Shown here: piece after piece, positions 8,605 through 17,398 of the stretch
How the letters are laid out: each line of letters begins with the position of its first letter
How positions within the stretch are numbered: the first letter of the stretch is position 1
From: Bradyrhizobium arachidis
GTDB lineage: Bacteria; Pseudomonadota; Alphaproteobacteria; Rhizobiales; Xanthobacteraceae
Assembly (NCBI RefSeq): GCF_024758505.1
Contig: NZ_CP077970.1
Coordinates: 8,370,001 to 8,434,000 of the forward strand
Direction: 5' to 3'
DNA: 64,000 bases
The notes under the pieces: generated by a model
Database searches by the model: none
What the model was told of the DNA's origin: nothing
What the model saw: the letters and a program-made list of their open reading frames with translations, nothing else
Position numbers and translations under genes: made by a program

Positions 8605-8928
8605 ATGTCAGCCATGGACGAGGTCTTCAAAGCGCTGGCCGACGCTTCCAGACGGTCGCTCTTGGACAGGCTTCACGCCGAGAACGGGCAGACGCTGAAC
8701 GAACTCTGCGAAGGCCTGGAGATGACGCGCCAGGCCGTCACAAAGCACCTTGCGATTCTCGAAGACGCCAACCTGATCACGACGATCAGGCATGGAAGGG
8801 AGAAGCTGCACTATCTCAACCCCGTGCCGATCCACCAGATCGGCGAACGCTGGATCAAGAAATTCGAGCGCAGCAAGCTCGCCGCGCTCAGCGAGTTGAA
8901 ACGTCAACTGGAGAAGCGTGATGAGTAA
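8605..8928 (+). CDS. ArsR-family winged-helix repressor
   Basis: A 107-residue transcriptional regulator: MDEVFKALADASRRSLLDRLH, then GMEMTRQAV-type recognition helix (EGLEMTRQAVTKHLAILEDANLI) and a wing with GREKLHYLNPVP. No Cys metal site is evident, as in the subgroup that controls SRPBCC genes. ATG 8605 or 8614 may be the start. Its stop overlaps the start of the first SRPBCC gene (ATG at 8921), so all three genes form one operon, probably autorepressed through the palindrome at 8584-8599. The effector is unknown. Confidence 0.9.
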   Translation: MSAMDEVFKALADASRRSLLDRLHAENGQTLNELCEGLEMTRQAVTKHLAILEDANLITTIRHGREKLHYLNPVPIHQIGERWIKKFERSKLAALSELKRQLEKRDE

Positions 8929-9388
8929 GCCGCAATTCGTCTATGTCACCTACATCGAGACCACGCCTACGAGGCTGTGGCAGGCGCTGACGTCGAGCGA
9001 ATTCACGCAGGCTTACTGGTTTGGCGCCGAGGTCAGGTCCGACTGGAAGGTCGGCTCCGCCTTCGCGCTCACGCTTGACGGCGAGATCACCGATTCCGGC
9101 GAGATTTTGGAGGCCGATCCGCCGCGGCGCCTGTCCTACAGTTTTAAGCACCAGAAATACGAAGAGCTGCGCGGCGAACCGATCTCGCGGGTGGTCTTCA
9201 CCATCGAACCGTTCGGCCCGCTCGTGCGTTTGACCGTATTGCATGACGGCTTTGTCGAGGGCGGCAAGTATCTCGGCGCCGTCTCAAATGGATGGCCAGC
9301 GATCCTGTCCGGGCTCAAAAGCCTGCTGGAGACCGGCAAGGTGCTCGCTATTCCCCGCGCGGCGCTCAACAAGGGATTCGATGCGTGA
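8921..9388 (+). CDS. SRPBCC (AHSA1/START-like) domain protein 1
   Basis: A 155-residue single-domain protein with a hydrophobic ligand pocket fold. Family signs: VTYIETTPTRLWQALTSSEF, YWFGAEV, GEILEADPPRRLSYSF, and the C-terminal helix GWPAILSGLKSLLETG. It overlaps the ArsR stop by eight bases and touches the next SRPBCC gene. Its product is about as long as the downstream paralogue and shares the same C-terminal helix, so the two arose by duplication. Ligand unknown. Confidence 0.88.
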   Translation: MSKPQFVYVTYIETTPTRLWQALTSSEFTQAYWFGAEVRSDWKVGSAFALTLDGEITDSGEILEADPPRRLSYSFKHQKYEELRGEPISRVVFTIEPFGPLVRLTVLHDGFVEGGKYLGAVSNGWPAILSGLKSLLETGKVLAIPRAALNKGFDA

Positions 9389-9900
9389 TGAAACTCGATC
9401 AGTTCAAGCCGCTGACGGTCTACACCATCTACATCGCGTCCACGCCTGAGAAGGTGTGGGAGGCGCTGACGACGGCGGAATTCAGCCGAAAATATTTCTC
9501 GGGCTTTGCGGTGGAGACCGAGCCTCGGCTCGGCGGCAAGTTCATGGTACGCGCACCCGACGGCTCGGAGCACATCAGTGGCGAGGTGCTCGAATATGAT
9601 CCGCCGAACCGGCTGACCGTGAGCTGGAACGTCAACTGGCCGGACCTCGTCGAAAAGCTCGGCACCACGCTCGTCACCTACGAGATCGCGCAAGCCGGCG
9701 AGGCCGTCCGCCTCACCATGAGCGAACGTCACGATCGTCCGCTCAGCGACGACATCCTCTCCGGCGGCCGCACCGGCTGGCCCGCGATCCTCTCCGGATT
9801 GAAGAGCCTGCTCGAGACCGGGAAAGCACCGCAGATCAAGATGGCTCCGCCCGCGAAGATGCTGGACGCGCTGAAGGCGATGGGGATCAAGGTGCCGTGA
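9388..9900 (+). CDS. SRPBCC (AHSA1/START-like) domain protein 2
   Basis: A 170-residue paralogue of the preceding gene: TVYTIYIASTPEKVWEALTTAEFSRKYFSGF, GEVLEYDPPNRLTVSW, then the same GWPAILSGLKSLLETGK helix and a short extra tail. ATG at 9388 shares one base with the preceding TGA, implying translational coupling. The last gene of the ArsR operon. It ends just before a repeat-rich intergenic stretch. Confidence 0.88.
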   Translation: MKLDQFKPLTVYTIYIASTPEKVWEALTTAEFSRKYFSGFAVETEPRLGGKFMVRAPDGSEHISGEVLEYDPPNRLTVSWNVNWPDLVEKLGTTLVTYEIAQAGEAVRLTMSERHDRPLSDDILSGGRTGWPAILSGLKSLLETGKAPQIKMAPPAKMLDALKAMGIKVP

Positions 9901-10073
9901 TCTCCGCCGTCGTCCCGGACAAGCGAACTCTTGACGACGTGTAGCGTCGTCAAGAGTGAGCGCAGATCCGGGACCCATAACCACAGGGAGAAGTTTGGCG
10001 AAGACTCGTGGTTACCAGTTCAGCCCACAACCACGCCCTGGGGTTATGGGTCCCGGCCTTCGCCGGGACGACT
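9901..10073. repeat. Extragenic palindromic repeats
   Basis: Between convergent genes lie GTCCCGGAC ... GTCCCGGC...GCCGGGACGAC elements, a local hairpin (CTCTTGACGACG / CGTCGTCAAGAG), and CCATAACCACAGGG facing CCCTGGGGTTATGG. No coding capacity is seen. These may end transcription from both sides. Confidence 0.65.
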
Positions 10074-10844
10074 CTAAACCGGTGCCACGATCCGCCTGTA
10101 GAGATGCCACGTCGCGTGCCCGAGCACGGGCAGCGTGACGATCAGGCCGAGGAAATAGGGCAGCGCAGAGACGATCAGGAGCATCACGATGACGGCGGCC
10201 CAGCCGATCATCGGCAGCGGGCTCGTGACCACCGCGCGCACGCTCGTCACCATCGCGGTGACGAAGTCGACCTCGCGGTCGAGCAGCAGCGGGAACGACA
10301 CCACCGTCAGCGAGAACAGGATCAGCGCCAGCGTAGCGCCTACCGCGTTGCCGATGGCGAGGAACAGCCGGCCTTCACTGGTCGTGAGAACCACCGTCAC
10401 GAATTCCTGCAGGCTGGAGAACGAGGCGTGGGGTCCCAGCAGGAGCGAGATCAGGAGCCAGACCTGGTACATCCAAGCCACGAAAAAGAATAGCGCTACA
10501 AAGGCCATCCAGCCGATCTCGCTGCGCGACCTGATCGCTGACCAGATTGCACCAAAGGAGACCGGCTGGCCGGTCTCGCGCCGACGGCTGACTTCATAAA
10601 GGCCGATCGCCACGAAAGGCCCCATCAGCGCAAAACCCGCTGCCAGCGGATAGGCAAGATAGGCCATGCCAAGGGCGGTGAGACACAGAATGATGCCGAT
10701 GCCGCCGGCCGCATACAGCGCGCCGAAGGCAAGGCCATAGATCGGTAGAGCCTGGAAATCTCGCAAGCCCTCCACAAGCGCTTCGGCGATGTCAGTCGCC
10801 GCAATCGGACGCACCACGGGATCGATTTTGCCAGAGATGGACAT
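10074..10844 (-). CDS. DUF2189 membrane protein, copy 1
   Basis: A 256-residue protein with about six hydrophobic helices and the DUF2189 signatures: ALVEGLRDFQALPIYGLAFG, GPFVAIGLYEVSRRRETG, and SFPLLLDREVDFVTAM. The C-terminus ends VLGHATWHLYRR. Function unknown; the family is an integral inner-membrane protein sometimes called a cytochrome c oxidase-like subunit without proof. GGAGGAAG precedes the ATG. It is the downstream member of a tandem pair; 154 bases of its 3' half (10156-10309) are identical to copy 2. Confidence 0.85.
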   Translation of the reverse strand: MSISGKIDPVVRPIAATDIAEALVEGLRDFQALPIYGLAFGALYAAGGIGIILCLTALGMAYLAYPLAAGFALMGPFVAIGLYEVSRRRETGQPVSFGAIWSAIRSRSEIGWMAFVALFFFVAWMYQVWLLISLLLGPHASFSSLQEFVTVVLTTSEGRLFLAIGNAVGATLALILFSLTVVSFPLLLDREVDFVTAMVTSVRAVVTSPLPMIGWAAVIVMLLIVSALPYFLGLIVTLPVLGHATWHLYRRIVAPV

Positions 10845-10876
10845 TGGCTTCCTCCACCTGTGTTGCAGGCGGGATC

Positions 10877-10979
10877 CTAAAGCGCGATGGTTTTAGGTTG
10901 AATAGTCATCGCGCTTTAGCTCTTTGTTTGCGCATGATCTTCTCGGAAAACCGCTACGCACTTTTCCGGATCATGCTCT
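10877..10979. repeat. Two-hairpin intergenic repeat
   Basis: Perfect 13-base arms CTAAAGCGCGATG (10877-10889) and CATCGCGCTTTAG (10907-10919) are followed by a second imperfect hairpin, GCATGATC...TTTTCCGGATCATGC. I recall this composite from many Bradyrhizobium intergenic sites. It sits between the DUF2189 copies, and its end overlaps the stop codon of copy 2. Confidence 0.7.
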
Positions 10980-11754
10980 AGGCCGGCAACGGTTCCACGA
11001 GCCGCCTGTAGAGATGCCACGTCGCGTGCCCGAGCACGGGCAGCGTCACGATCAGGCCGAGAAAGTAGGGCAGCGCAGAGACGATCAGGAGCATCACGAT
11101 GACGGCGGCCCAGCCGATCATCGGCAGCGGGCTCGTGACCACCGCGCGCACGCTCGTCACCATCGCGGTGACGAAGTCGACCTCGCGGTCGAGCAGCAGC
11201 GGGAACGACACCACCGTCAACGAGAACAGGATCACCGACAGCACGGCGCCGACTGCGTTGCCGATGATGAGAAAGGTCAGGCCTTCGTTGGTCGTCAGCA
11301 CCAGCGTCATGAACTCCTGAAAACTCGAGAACGAGGCGTGCAGGCCGAGCAAGAGCGCGATCAGGAGCCGCACCTGGTACATCCAGATCACGAACACGAA
11401 CAGCGTGACGAAGGCCATCCAGCCGATCTCGTTGCGCGAGCGCACCGCGGACCAGATCGCGCCGAAGGAGACGGCCTCGCCGCGCTCGCGGCGGCGGCTC
11501 ACTTCATAAAGGCCGATCGCGACGAACGGTCCGATCAGCGCAAAACCCGCGGCCAGGGGATAGGCGAGATAGACCATGCCGAAGGCGGTGAGGCAGAGTA
11601 CGATGGTGATGCCGCCAGCGGCATAGAGCGCCCCGAACACGAGGCCATAGATCGGCAGCGCCTGGAAATCGCGCAGTCCTTCGACCAGCGCTTCGGCGAT
11701 ATCGGTCGCCGCCACGGAGCGCACCACCGGATCGACTTTGCCCGAGATGGACAT
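10978..11754 (-). CDS. DUF2189 membrane protein, copy 2
   Basis: A 258-residue paralogue of the neighbouring gene, colinear along its full length. Nearly all differences fall in the N-terminal and middle parts, while bases 11066-11219 are identical to copy 1. I start it at ATG 11754 (MSISGK, as in copy 1) with GGAAG upstream; the frame is open to 11766. Both copies keep LPIYGL and LLLDREVDF, so both are probably functional. Confidence 0.85.
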   Translation of the reverse strand: MSISGKVDPVVRSVAATDIAEALVEGLRDFQALPIYGLVFGALYAAGGITIVLCLTAFGMVYLAYPLAAGFALIGPFVAIGLYEVSRRRERGEAVSFGAIWSAVRSRNEIGWMAFVTLFVFVIWMYQVRLLIALLLGLHASFSSFQEFMTLVLTTNEGLTFLIIGNAVGAVLSVILFSLTVVSFPLLLDREVDFVTAMVTSVRAVVTSPLPMIGWAAVIVMLLIVSALPYFLGLIVTLPVLGHATWHLYRRLVEPLPA

Positions 11755-12032
11755 GGCTTCCTCCACACATCGGCGCGATCATTCGTCGCGCGCAGAGTGG
11801 CCGCGATATTAGCGCCGCCGCGCGCCGCGTGCACGCGCGACTTGATGCCGGGATGACGGGAAGGCAGCGGTAACGCCGGGAGCTCCCTCCGGGAACCATC
11901 CGCCATGCGCACGGCTCGAAATCTGTGCCTTAGGGAAGGCTTTTCGGCACGATCCCTATGGACTGGACGGACGGTGGTGCCGCAGATTGGCTCATTCGAA
12001 CCAGAACGTGCAATGCGCGGACCGCCCAACCA

Positions 12033-14264
12033 ATGAGCTTGCGTACCCGGTTACTGATACTCGTCATCGCGGCCATGCTTGTGCCGGCGATTCTCGTCGG
12101 GCTGCGTTTCGCGCAGAATCGGACCAGCGAGATCAACGCTGCCCTGGCTAATCTGGCTGCGACGGCCAATGACATCGCGAGCGATCTGGACGAGAAGATT
12201 CAGGGCACCGCCCAGCTTCACTACGGTCTGGCCCGTGCGCGCGACCTCGACACGCGCGACAAGGCGGCATGCTCGGCGTTCCTGTCGGAAGTGCGCGAAG
12301 AATATCCGCAATTCACCGGAATATTGACCATCGATCCGGACGGCAGCCTGTTCTGCGACTCGCTGCGGACCAACCGCAGCCTCGATCTGAGGGATCGCGC
12401 GTATTTCAAGCAGGCGCTGGTCTCGCGCGATGTCGTTGCGCTGGAGCCGGTGTTCGGCCGGCTGACCGGCACATCGGTGCTCCAGATCGCATATCCCGTG
12501 CAATCGGAGGCGGGCACGCTGAAGTTCATCCTGCTCGCCTCGTTCAACCTGCGCAAATTCGCGGAGCATCACCACAAGCGACTGCTCGCCGAGAAGGACA
12601 TCCTGCTCGTCGACCGCAAGGGAACGGTCCTGGTCACCTCGACGGGAAGCGGCTGGAGCGAGCCCGTCGGCGCGTCGATCGCGGGGTCCGACCTGTTCCG
12701 CTTCGCTGCAACGCCCGATCACGCGGCGTTTCGAGAGGTGACCGATCGCGGGGGCCGCACGCAGGTCTGGGCCGTCGCCCGCTCGCCTTCGACCCGCGAT
12801 GCCGGTCTCTACATCATGGTCGGACGGTCCAAAGACGGACTGGTCGCGGCGGCGAACCGCCGGCTTTACGAGGACATGGCGATGCTCGCGGTGGCCTCGC
12901 TGCTGCTCCTGGCGGGCGTCTGGATCCTCGCGACCGTCAGCGTCGGGCGCCAGGTTGGCCGGCTCGCAACAATGGCGAAGAACCTTGGGCTCGGCGATCT
13001 CAGCGCGCGAATTCCACCTCCCCATCCGCGCGGCGAGCTCGGCGGGTTGATGACCTTGCTCAACGACACCGCCGAGTCGCTCCAGCAGCAACGCGCCGCC
13101 ATCGCGGACCTCAGCCAGAAGCTCAGCCAATCCCAGAAGATGGAAGCCATGGGCCAGCTTACCGGTGGCGTGGCGCACGATTTCAACAATCTCTTGACCG
13201 TCATTCTCGGCAACTCGGAGCATCTTGCCGACAGGCTGGCGGGAAACAAGGAATTGCACCGGATCGCCGGCGATATCGTGACCGCCGCCGAACGCGGCTC
13301 CGACCTGACACGGAGCCTGCTTGCCTTCGCGCGCAAGCAGCCCCTGAGGCCGCGAGAGATCGACATCGCCGAAAAGGTTCTCGGCATGGAGCAGTTTTTG
13401 CGTCGGACCCTGGGCGAGCACGTCGAGTGCAGCTTCGCGCTCGACTCGGATTTATGGCTGACCAGCGTCGATCCCAGCCAACTGGCAACGTCCCTGCTCA
13501 ACCTCGTGCTCAACGCGCGCGACGCCATGCCGGAAGGCGGCAAGCTGACAGTCGAGGTGCGCAACACCTCGCTCGGCGAATCCGACCTCGACGTCAACGG
13601 CGAGCCGCGGCCCGGTGACTACGTGATGGTGGCTGTGACGGACACCGGTAGCGGGATGACCACTGAGGTGGCGAGCCGCGCCTTCGAGCCGTTCTTCACC
13701 ACCAAGGAGGTCGGCAAGGGGACCGGACTGGGCCTGAGCATGGTCTACGGGTTCGCGCAACAGTCCGGCGGACTCGTGCAGATGCAGTCCGAACCAGGAC
13801 AAGGCAGTGTCGTCCGGCTGTTCTTTCCCCGCATAGCAACGACGCTGAACCAGGATCTGCCACAAGCCGAGCGGATCGTCGCAACCGACGGGAGCGAAAC
13901 CATTCTCGTCGTCGAAGACGACGACATGGTGCGAGCCTATGTCGAGAACGAGCTGAGGGCGCTCGGCTACCGCGTCATCGCAACGTCGAACGGACCCGCA
14001 GCGCTGGAATTATTGCGCCGGCCCGGGGACATCCACTTGCTGTTCACCGACGTCGTGATGCCCGGTGGCATGTTCGGGCCGGAGCTCGCCAGACAAGCAA
14101 CCGCTCTGCGGCCCGAGCTCAAGGTGCTCTTCACTTCCGGCTACAGCCAAAATCCCGTCAAGGCGCCGGACGGGGTCGGCGACGCCCTCATCCTGACGAA
14201 ACCGTTCCGGCGGCAGGATCTTGCCGCGATGCTACGGTCCGCCCTGTCGGCGAGGTCGCGCTAG
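12033..14264 (+). CDS. Hybrid sensor histidine kinase with receiver domain
   Basis: A 743-residue membrane kinase. Order: TM helix (residues about 8-25), a dCache-like periplasmic sensor to about 275, a second TM (about 285-305), HAMP, a HisKA phospho-acceptor His382 in GGVAHDFNNLL, an HATPase domain with N box, DTGSGM and GKGTGLGLS, and a C-terminal receiver with VVEDDDM, Asp673 in LFTDVVMPGG and a Lys in LTKPFR. All catalytic residues are present. The start is ATG 12033 (MSLRTRLLILV); the frame is open to 11958. No partner regulator is next to it, so the signal is probably passed through its own receiver. Confidence 0.93.
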   Translation: MSLRTRLLILVIAAMLVPAILVGLRFAQNRTSEINAALANLAATANDIASDLDEKIQGTAQLHYGLARARDLDTRDKAACSAFLSEVREEYPQFTGILTIDPDGSLFCDSLRTNRSLDLRDRAYFKQALVSRDVVALEPVFGRLTGTSVLQIAYPVQSEAGTLKFILLASFNLRKFAEHHHKRLLAEKDILLVDRKGTVLVTSTGSGWSEPVGASIAGSDLFRFAATPDHAAFREVTDRGGRTQVWAVARSPSTRDAGLYIMVGRSKDGLVAAANRRLYEDMAMLAVASLLLLAGVWILATVSVGRQVGRLATMAKNLGLGDLSARIPPPHPRGELGGLMTLLNDTAESLQQQRAAIADLSQKLSQSQKMEAMGQLTGGVAHDFNNLLTVILGNSEHLADRLAGNKELHRIAGDIVTAAERGSDLTRSLLAFARKQPLRPREIDIAEKVLGMEQFLRRTLGEHVECSFALDSDLWLTSVDPSQLATSLLNLVLNARDAMPEGGKLTVEVRNTSLGESDLDVNGEPRPGDYVMVAVTDTGSGMTTEVASRAFEPFFTTKEVGKGTGLGLSMVYGFAQQSGGLVQMQSEPGQGSVVRLFFPRIATTLNQDLPQAERIVATDGSETILVVEDDDMVRAYVENELRALGYRVIATSNGPAALELLRRPGDIHLLFTDVVMPGGMFGPELARQATALRPELKVLFTSGYSQNPVKAPDGVGDALILTKPFRRQDLAAMLRSALSARSR

Positions 14265-14272
14265 ACGATGCT

Positions 14273-14713
14273 TCAGCGGAGCGCGGGCAGGACGGCCACG
14301 ACGAGGTTGGCCACGAACAGCGTCGCGTCGATGACGAAGATCCTGAGCATCGGCCCCTTCAGCACCGGCCAATAGGCCACCCCGACGCGACCGCCGCGCT
14401 TGAGGATCGGCAGGTTGTAGGCGAACTGGCTGAAGTGACACGCGGAGAAGAACAGGAACAACGCGACCTGTGCTTCATTGCCCCCGAAGAAGGGCGGCCG
14501 CGATGCCAGGAGGTACAGTGATAAAAGTCCGATCGGCAGATTCATCCCGCCGAGAAACGCCACGCTGGCCTGTAACGTCGGCGCAATCGGATTGCCGCGC
14601 TCCTCCCGGGGCACCAGGATCTTCAGCGTATTGCCCTGGGCGATGCTGAACTGGATGAAGGCTGCAACGAACCAGAGTGTGTTGAGGAACAGGACAAAAT
14701 CCGAGACGCGCAT
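14273..14713 (-). CDS. Small four-helix membrane protein
   Basis: A 146-residue protein starting MRVSDFVLFLNTLWFVAAF with about four hydrophobic segments, including a C-terminal LFVANLVVAVLPALR. I do not recognise a named family. It starts two bases after the stop of the NTF2-like gene, so it is the last gene of that unit. The frame is open upstream through the NTF2-like gene in another frame, which is a shadow. Confidence 0.72.
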   Translation of the reverse strand: MRVSDFVLFLNTLWFVAAFIQFSIAQGNTLKILVPREERGNPIAPTLQASVAFLGGMNLPIGLLSLYLLASRPPFFGGNEAQVALFLFFSACHFSQFAYNLPILKRGGRVGVAYWPVLKGPMLRIFVIDATLFVANLVVAVLPALR

Positions 14714-14715
14714 GG

Positions 14716-15084
14716 CTATTTTCCGTAGAAGGCTTCGCTGCGGATCACGCGGCCGGCACCGTCGAAATCCATGAATTCGCTGGCGCGTGTATCGCCCAAT
14801 TGCCACCATACCGTCAGCCGCGCGATGGTATCGTCCCAGCTCCAACTCAAGATTTTCAGGTCCGCGCTCTCGATCGCGCCATAGGCCTGCCGCCAGTAGG
14901 CGCGAATGTTTTCGGCGCCGACGACGACAGGCGAATCCGTCAATTTGAGCGCCAATGGGCTGCGCATCTCGGCGTCTTCGGCAAAGTGCGAGACGACAGC
15001 GTCGATATCGACCCTGCACCAGCTTGCGCACCAAGCCTCGACAAAGCGCCCCATCGCCGCCCGGTCCATGACCCGTTCGCTCAT
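14716..15084 (-). CDS. SnoaL/NTF2-like protein
   Basis: A 122-residue protein with the NTF2-like cone fold: FVEAWCASWCRVDIDAVVSHFAEDAEMRSPLA, then AENIRAYWRQAYGAI, WDDTIARLTVWWQLG, and FMDFDGAGRVIRSEAFYGK. Members are small-molecule isomerases, hydrolases or subunits; this one cannot be narrowed. An imperfect inverted repeat about 50 bases upstream (15132-15154) may be its operator, and the MarR gene beyond it is the obvious candidate regulator. Confidence 0.82.
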   Translation of the reverse strand: MSERVMDRAAMGRFVEAWCASWCRVDIDAVVSHFAEDAEMRSPLALKLTDSPVVVGAENIRAYWRQAYGAIESADLKILSWSWDDTIARLTVWWQLGDTRASEFMDFDGAGRVIRSEAFYGK

Positions 15085-15131
15085 GCTTCACCCTCCTCCG
15101 GCACCGCGGCGAAGGTGGCACAGCATCATTC

Positions 15132-15154
15132 TAACGTCAACTCGATTGACCTTA
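15132..15154. promoter_or_regulatory. Candidate MarR operator
   Basis: TAACGTCAA and TTGACCTTA are nine-base arms matching at eight positions, around the spacer CTCGA. The site lies between the 3' end of a MarR-family gene and the start of the NTF2-like gene. Spacing and symmetry fit a MarR dimer site, but the assignment is inference. Confidence 0.4.
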
Positions 15155-15158
15155 GAAG

Positions 15159-15629
15159 TTAGTTCTTGTCGGCGATGGCCTCCATCACGGCCATCCACGC
15201 CGCGGCGCTGGGCTGACCGACCCGATCAAATGCCTCACGCAGGACCTTGCGCTCGTAGCCCGACGCGCGTTGCTCGATGCGTTGCCCCTCTTGCGTCAGC
15301 CGCAGCAATTTGGAGCGATGCTGCTCGGGCGACCGCTTCGATGTCAGGAGTTCGCGCTGCAGCAGCAGGTTGAGCGGCCGGTTCAAGGCCTGCTTGGAAA
15401 TCCCCAGAACCTCGATCAGTGTACCGATCGAGATATCGGGCCGTCGCGCGACAACATAGAGAATGCGATGGTGCGGACGCGAGAGCTCGAGCGTGGCGAG
15501 GTACTCGTCGGCCGCAAGCGTCATCCCGCGCCAGCCGTAATACATGAGCTCCAGCGCCGCGTCCAAATCGTGGAGTTTCTTGAGCGAAGCGCGGTGCAGG
15601 CCCGCGGCGGGAGAAGCAGTTTTTTGCAT
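15159..15629 (-). CDS. MarR-family regulator
   Basis: A 156-residue winged-helix regulator. Core: LSRPHHRILYVVARRPDISIGTLIEVLGISKQALNRPLNLLL (recognition helix), then LTSKRSPEQHRSKLLRLTQEG (wing). ATG 15629 starts 33 bases after the acyl-CoA synthetase stop and on the same strand. It may sense a product of the neighbouring acyl-CoA synthetase or epoxide hydrolase. MarR proteins of catabolic clusters often bind aromatic or acyl ligands. The ligand here is unknown. Confidence 0.86.
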   Translation of the reverse strand: MQKTASPAAGLHRASLKKLHDLDAALELMYYGWRGMTLAADEYLATLELSRPHHRILYVVARRPDISIGTLIEVLGISKQALNRPLNLLLQRELLTSKRSPEQHRSKLLRLTQEGQRIEQRASGYERKVLREAFDRVGQPSAAAWMAVMEAIADKN

Positions 15630-15661
15630 GAGTTGACCGCGTCGAATCCAGCGAAGAGAGG

Positions 15662-17272
15662 CTACCCTAGCGCCCGCAGCTCCCTTCGCAACACCTTCCC
15701 GGTCGCGGTCATCGGCAGCGTCTCGGCGAACTGCACGAAGCGTGGATATTCGTGGGCGGCGAGCTGCACCTTCACGAACTCCTGGATCTCGCGCGCGAGC
15801 GCCTCGTCCGGCGCAAAACCCGGGCGGAGCACGATCCAGGCCTTGATCGATTCCGTGCGGATCGGATCGGGGATGCCGACCACCGCTGCCATCGCGACGG
15901 AAGGATGCTTCATCAGCGTGTGCTCGATCTCGGACGGCCCGACGCGATAGCCGGCGGTGGTGATGACGTCGTCCTCGCGGCTGACGTACCAGAAATAGCC
16001 GTCCGCATCCTGCACGCCGAGATCGCCGGTGAGCAGGAATTCGCCGGCATATTTCTTTTTCGTCGCGTCCGGATTGCCCCAATATTCGAGCATGGTGACG
16101 GGGCATGGCTGACGCACGCCGATGATGCCGCGCTGTCCCGTGGGCTGCTCCTCGCCCTTGTCGTTGACGATGCGGACGTCGAAACCGGGCGTCGCCCGGC
16201 CCATCGATCCCGGGCGGATCGGGAACAGATTCGAGTTGCTGCCGATCACCAGATTGCACTCGGTCTGGCCGAACACCTCATGCGCGTCGATGCCAAAGGT
16301 CTCGCGCACCCAGCCCAAAAGTTCGCCACCGAGCGATTCACCGCCGGTAAAGATGCTGCGCAGCTTGACACCCGCATGCTTGACGCCGGCCTGCCGCATC
16401 AGCTTTAGCGCGGTCGGCGGCAGGAAGACGTTGCGGATGGAAAGATCTGCCATCATCTGCATCGCCGCCTGCGGCTCGAATTTGCGGGCGCGGTGACCGA
16501 CCAGCGGAATGCCGTGATACCAGAACGCGAAGAGGCCGTTGACGAGCCCGCCGATCCAGGCCCAGTCGGCTGGCGTCCACATGAGATCGCCGGGACGCGG
16601 CAAAAAGTTGTGGCACATCTCGACATTGGGCAGATGGCCGAGCACGACGCGATGCGCATGCAGCGCGCCCTTGGGATTACCTGTCGTGCCGGAGGTGTAG
16701 ATGATCAGCGCGGGATCATCGGCGGAGGTATCGACGGTCGCAAATTCCTCGGCCGCCGTTTCGATCGCCGGCCAGAACGGTTTTGCGCCGGCGTGAACGG
16801 CGCCGCTGGTGACATAGATGTCCTGCAGGTAAGGCAGCCGCTCGCGGATTTTCGTCAGTTTTTCCCAACCGGCCTCGTCGGTGATGATCGCCCTGGCTTG
16901 GGAATTCGACAGGCGGAATTCCAGCGCGTCTTCGCCAAACAACGCGAACAACGGGATCGAGATCATGCCGGAGCGGAACGCCGCCATATGCGCGATCGGC
17001 AGTTCCAGCGATTGCGACAAAAACACCGCGACGCGGTCGCCACGGTTCAGGCCGTCCGCCTTCAGCACATTGGCAAAGCGGCGCGACATCTCGGCGACCT
17101 CGTCGAAGGAGGTGCGGGTCACGGCGCCGTTCTCGTCGACATAGATCAGCGCCAGCCGCCCGCTGCCATCGGCATGACGATCGCAGCAGGCCTCGGCCAT
17201 GTTGAAGCGCGCCGGGATGTCCCAGCGAAAATTGCGGTAGAGCTCGTCGTAGGTTTTTGCTTCGGTGAGCAT
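15662..17272 (-). CDS. Acyl-CoA synthetase (AMP-forming)
   Basis: A 536-residue member of the ANL superfamily, which activates carboxylates as acyl-AMP and then acyl-CoA. Motifs: P-loop IIYTSGTTGNPKGALH, HEVFGQTECNLV, LTGDLGVQDADGYFWYVSREDD, hinge ITTAGYRVGPSEIE and the catalytic Lys in TATGKVLRRELR. The tryptophan-rich WTPADWAWIGGL and FWYHGIPLVG segments resemble medium- and short-chain acyl-CoA synthetases. It lies downstream of an epoxide hydrolase, 126 bases away on the same strand, and upstream of the MarR gene. Confidence 0.92.
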   Translation of the reverse strand: MLTEAKTYDELYRNFRWDIPARFNMAEACCDRHADGSGRLALIYVDENGAVTRTSFDEVAEMSRRFANVLKADGLNRGDRVAVFLSQSLELPIAHMAAFRSGMISIPLFALFGEDALEFRLSNSQARAIITDEAGWEKLTKIRERLPYLQDIYVTSGAVHAGAKPFWPAIETAAEEFATVDTSADDPALIIYTSGTTGNPKGALHAHRVVLGHLPNVEMCHNFLPRPGDLMWTPADWAWIGGLVNGLFAFWYHGIPLVGHRARKFEPQAAMQMMADLSIRNVFLPPTALKLMRQAGVKHAGVKLRSIFTGGESLGGELLGWVRETFGIDAHEVFGQTECNLVIGSNSNLFPIRPGSMGRATPGFDVRIVNDKGEEQPTGQRGIIGVRQPCPVTMLEYWGNPDATKKKYAGEFLLTGDLGVQDADGYFWYVSREDDVITTAGYRVGPSEIEHTLMKHPSVAMAAVVGIPDPIRTESIKAWIVLRPGFAPDEALAREIQEFVKVQLAAHEYPRFVQFAETLPMTATGKVLRRELRALG

Positions 17273-17398
17273 GGTTTTGGGCGCCTTCCCAATCGTTTCT
17301 TATTGGCCAGGCAGTTTAAGCTCGTGGATGGCCGGGACAAGCCCGCCTGCGCGGCCGAAGCCGCTTCGGCGCGGCGAAGGCCCGGGCATGACGGCGCT

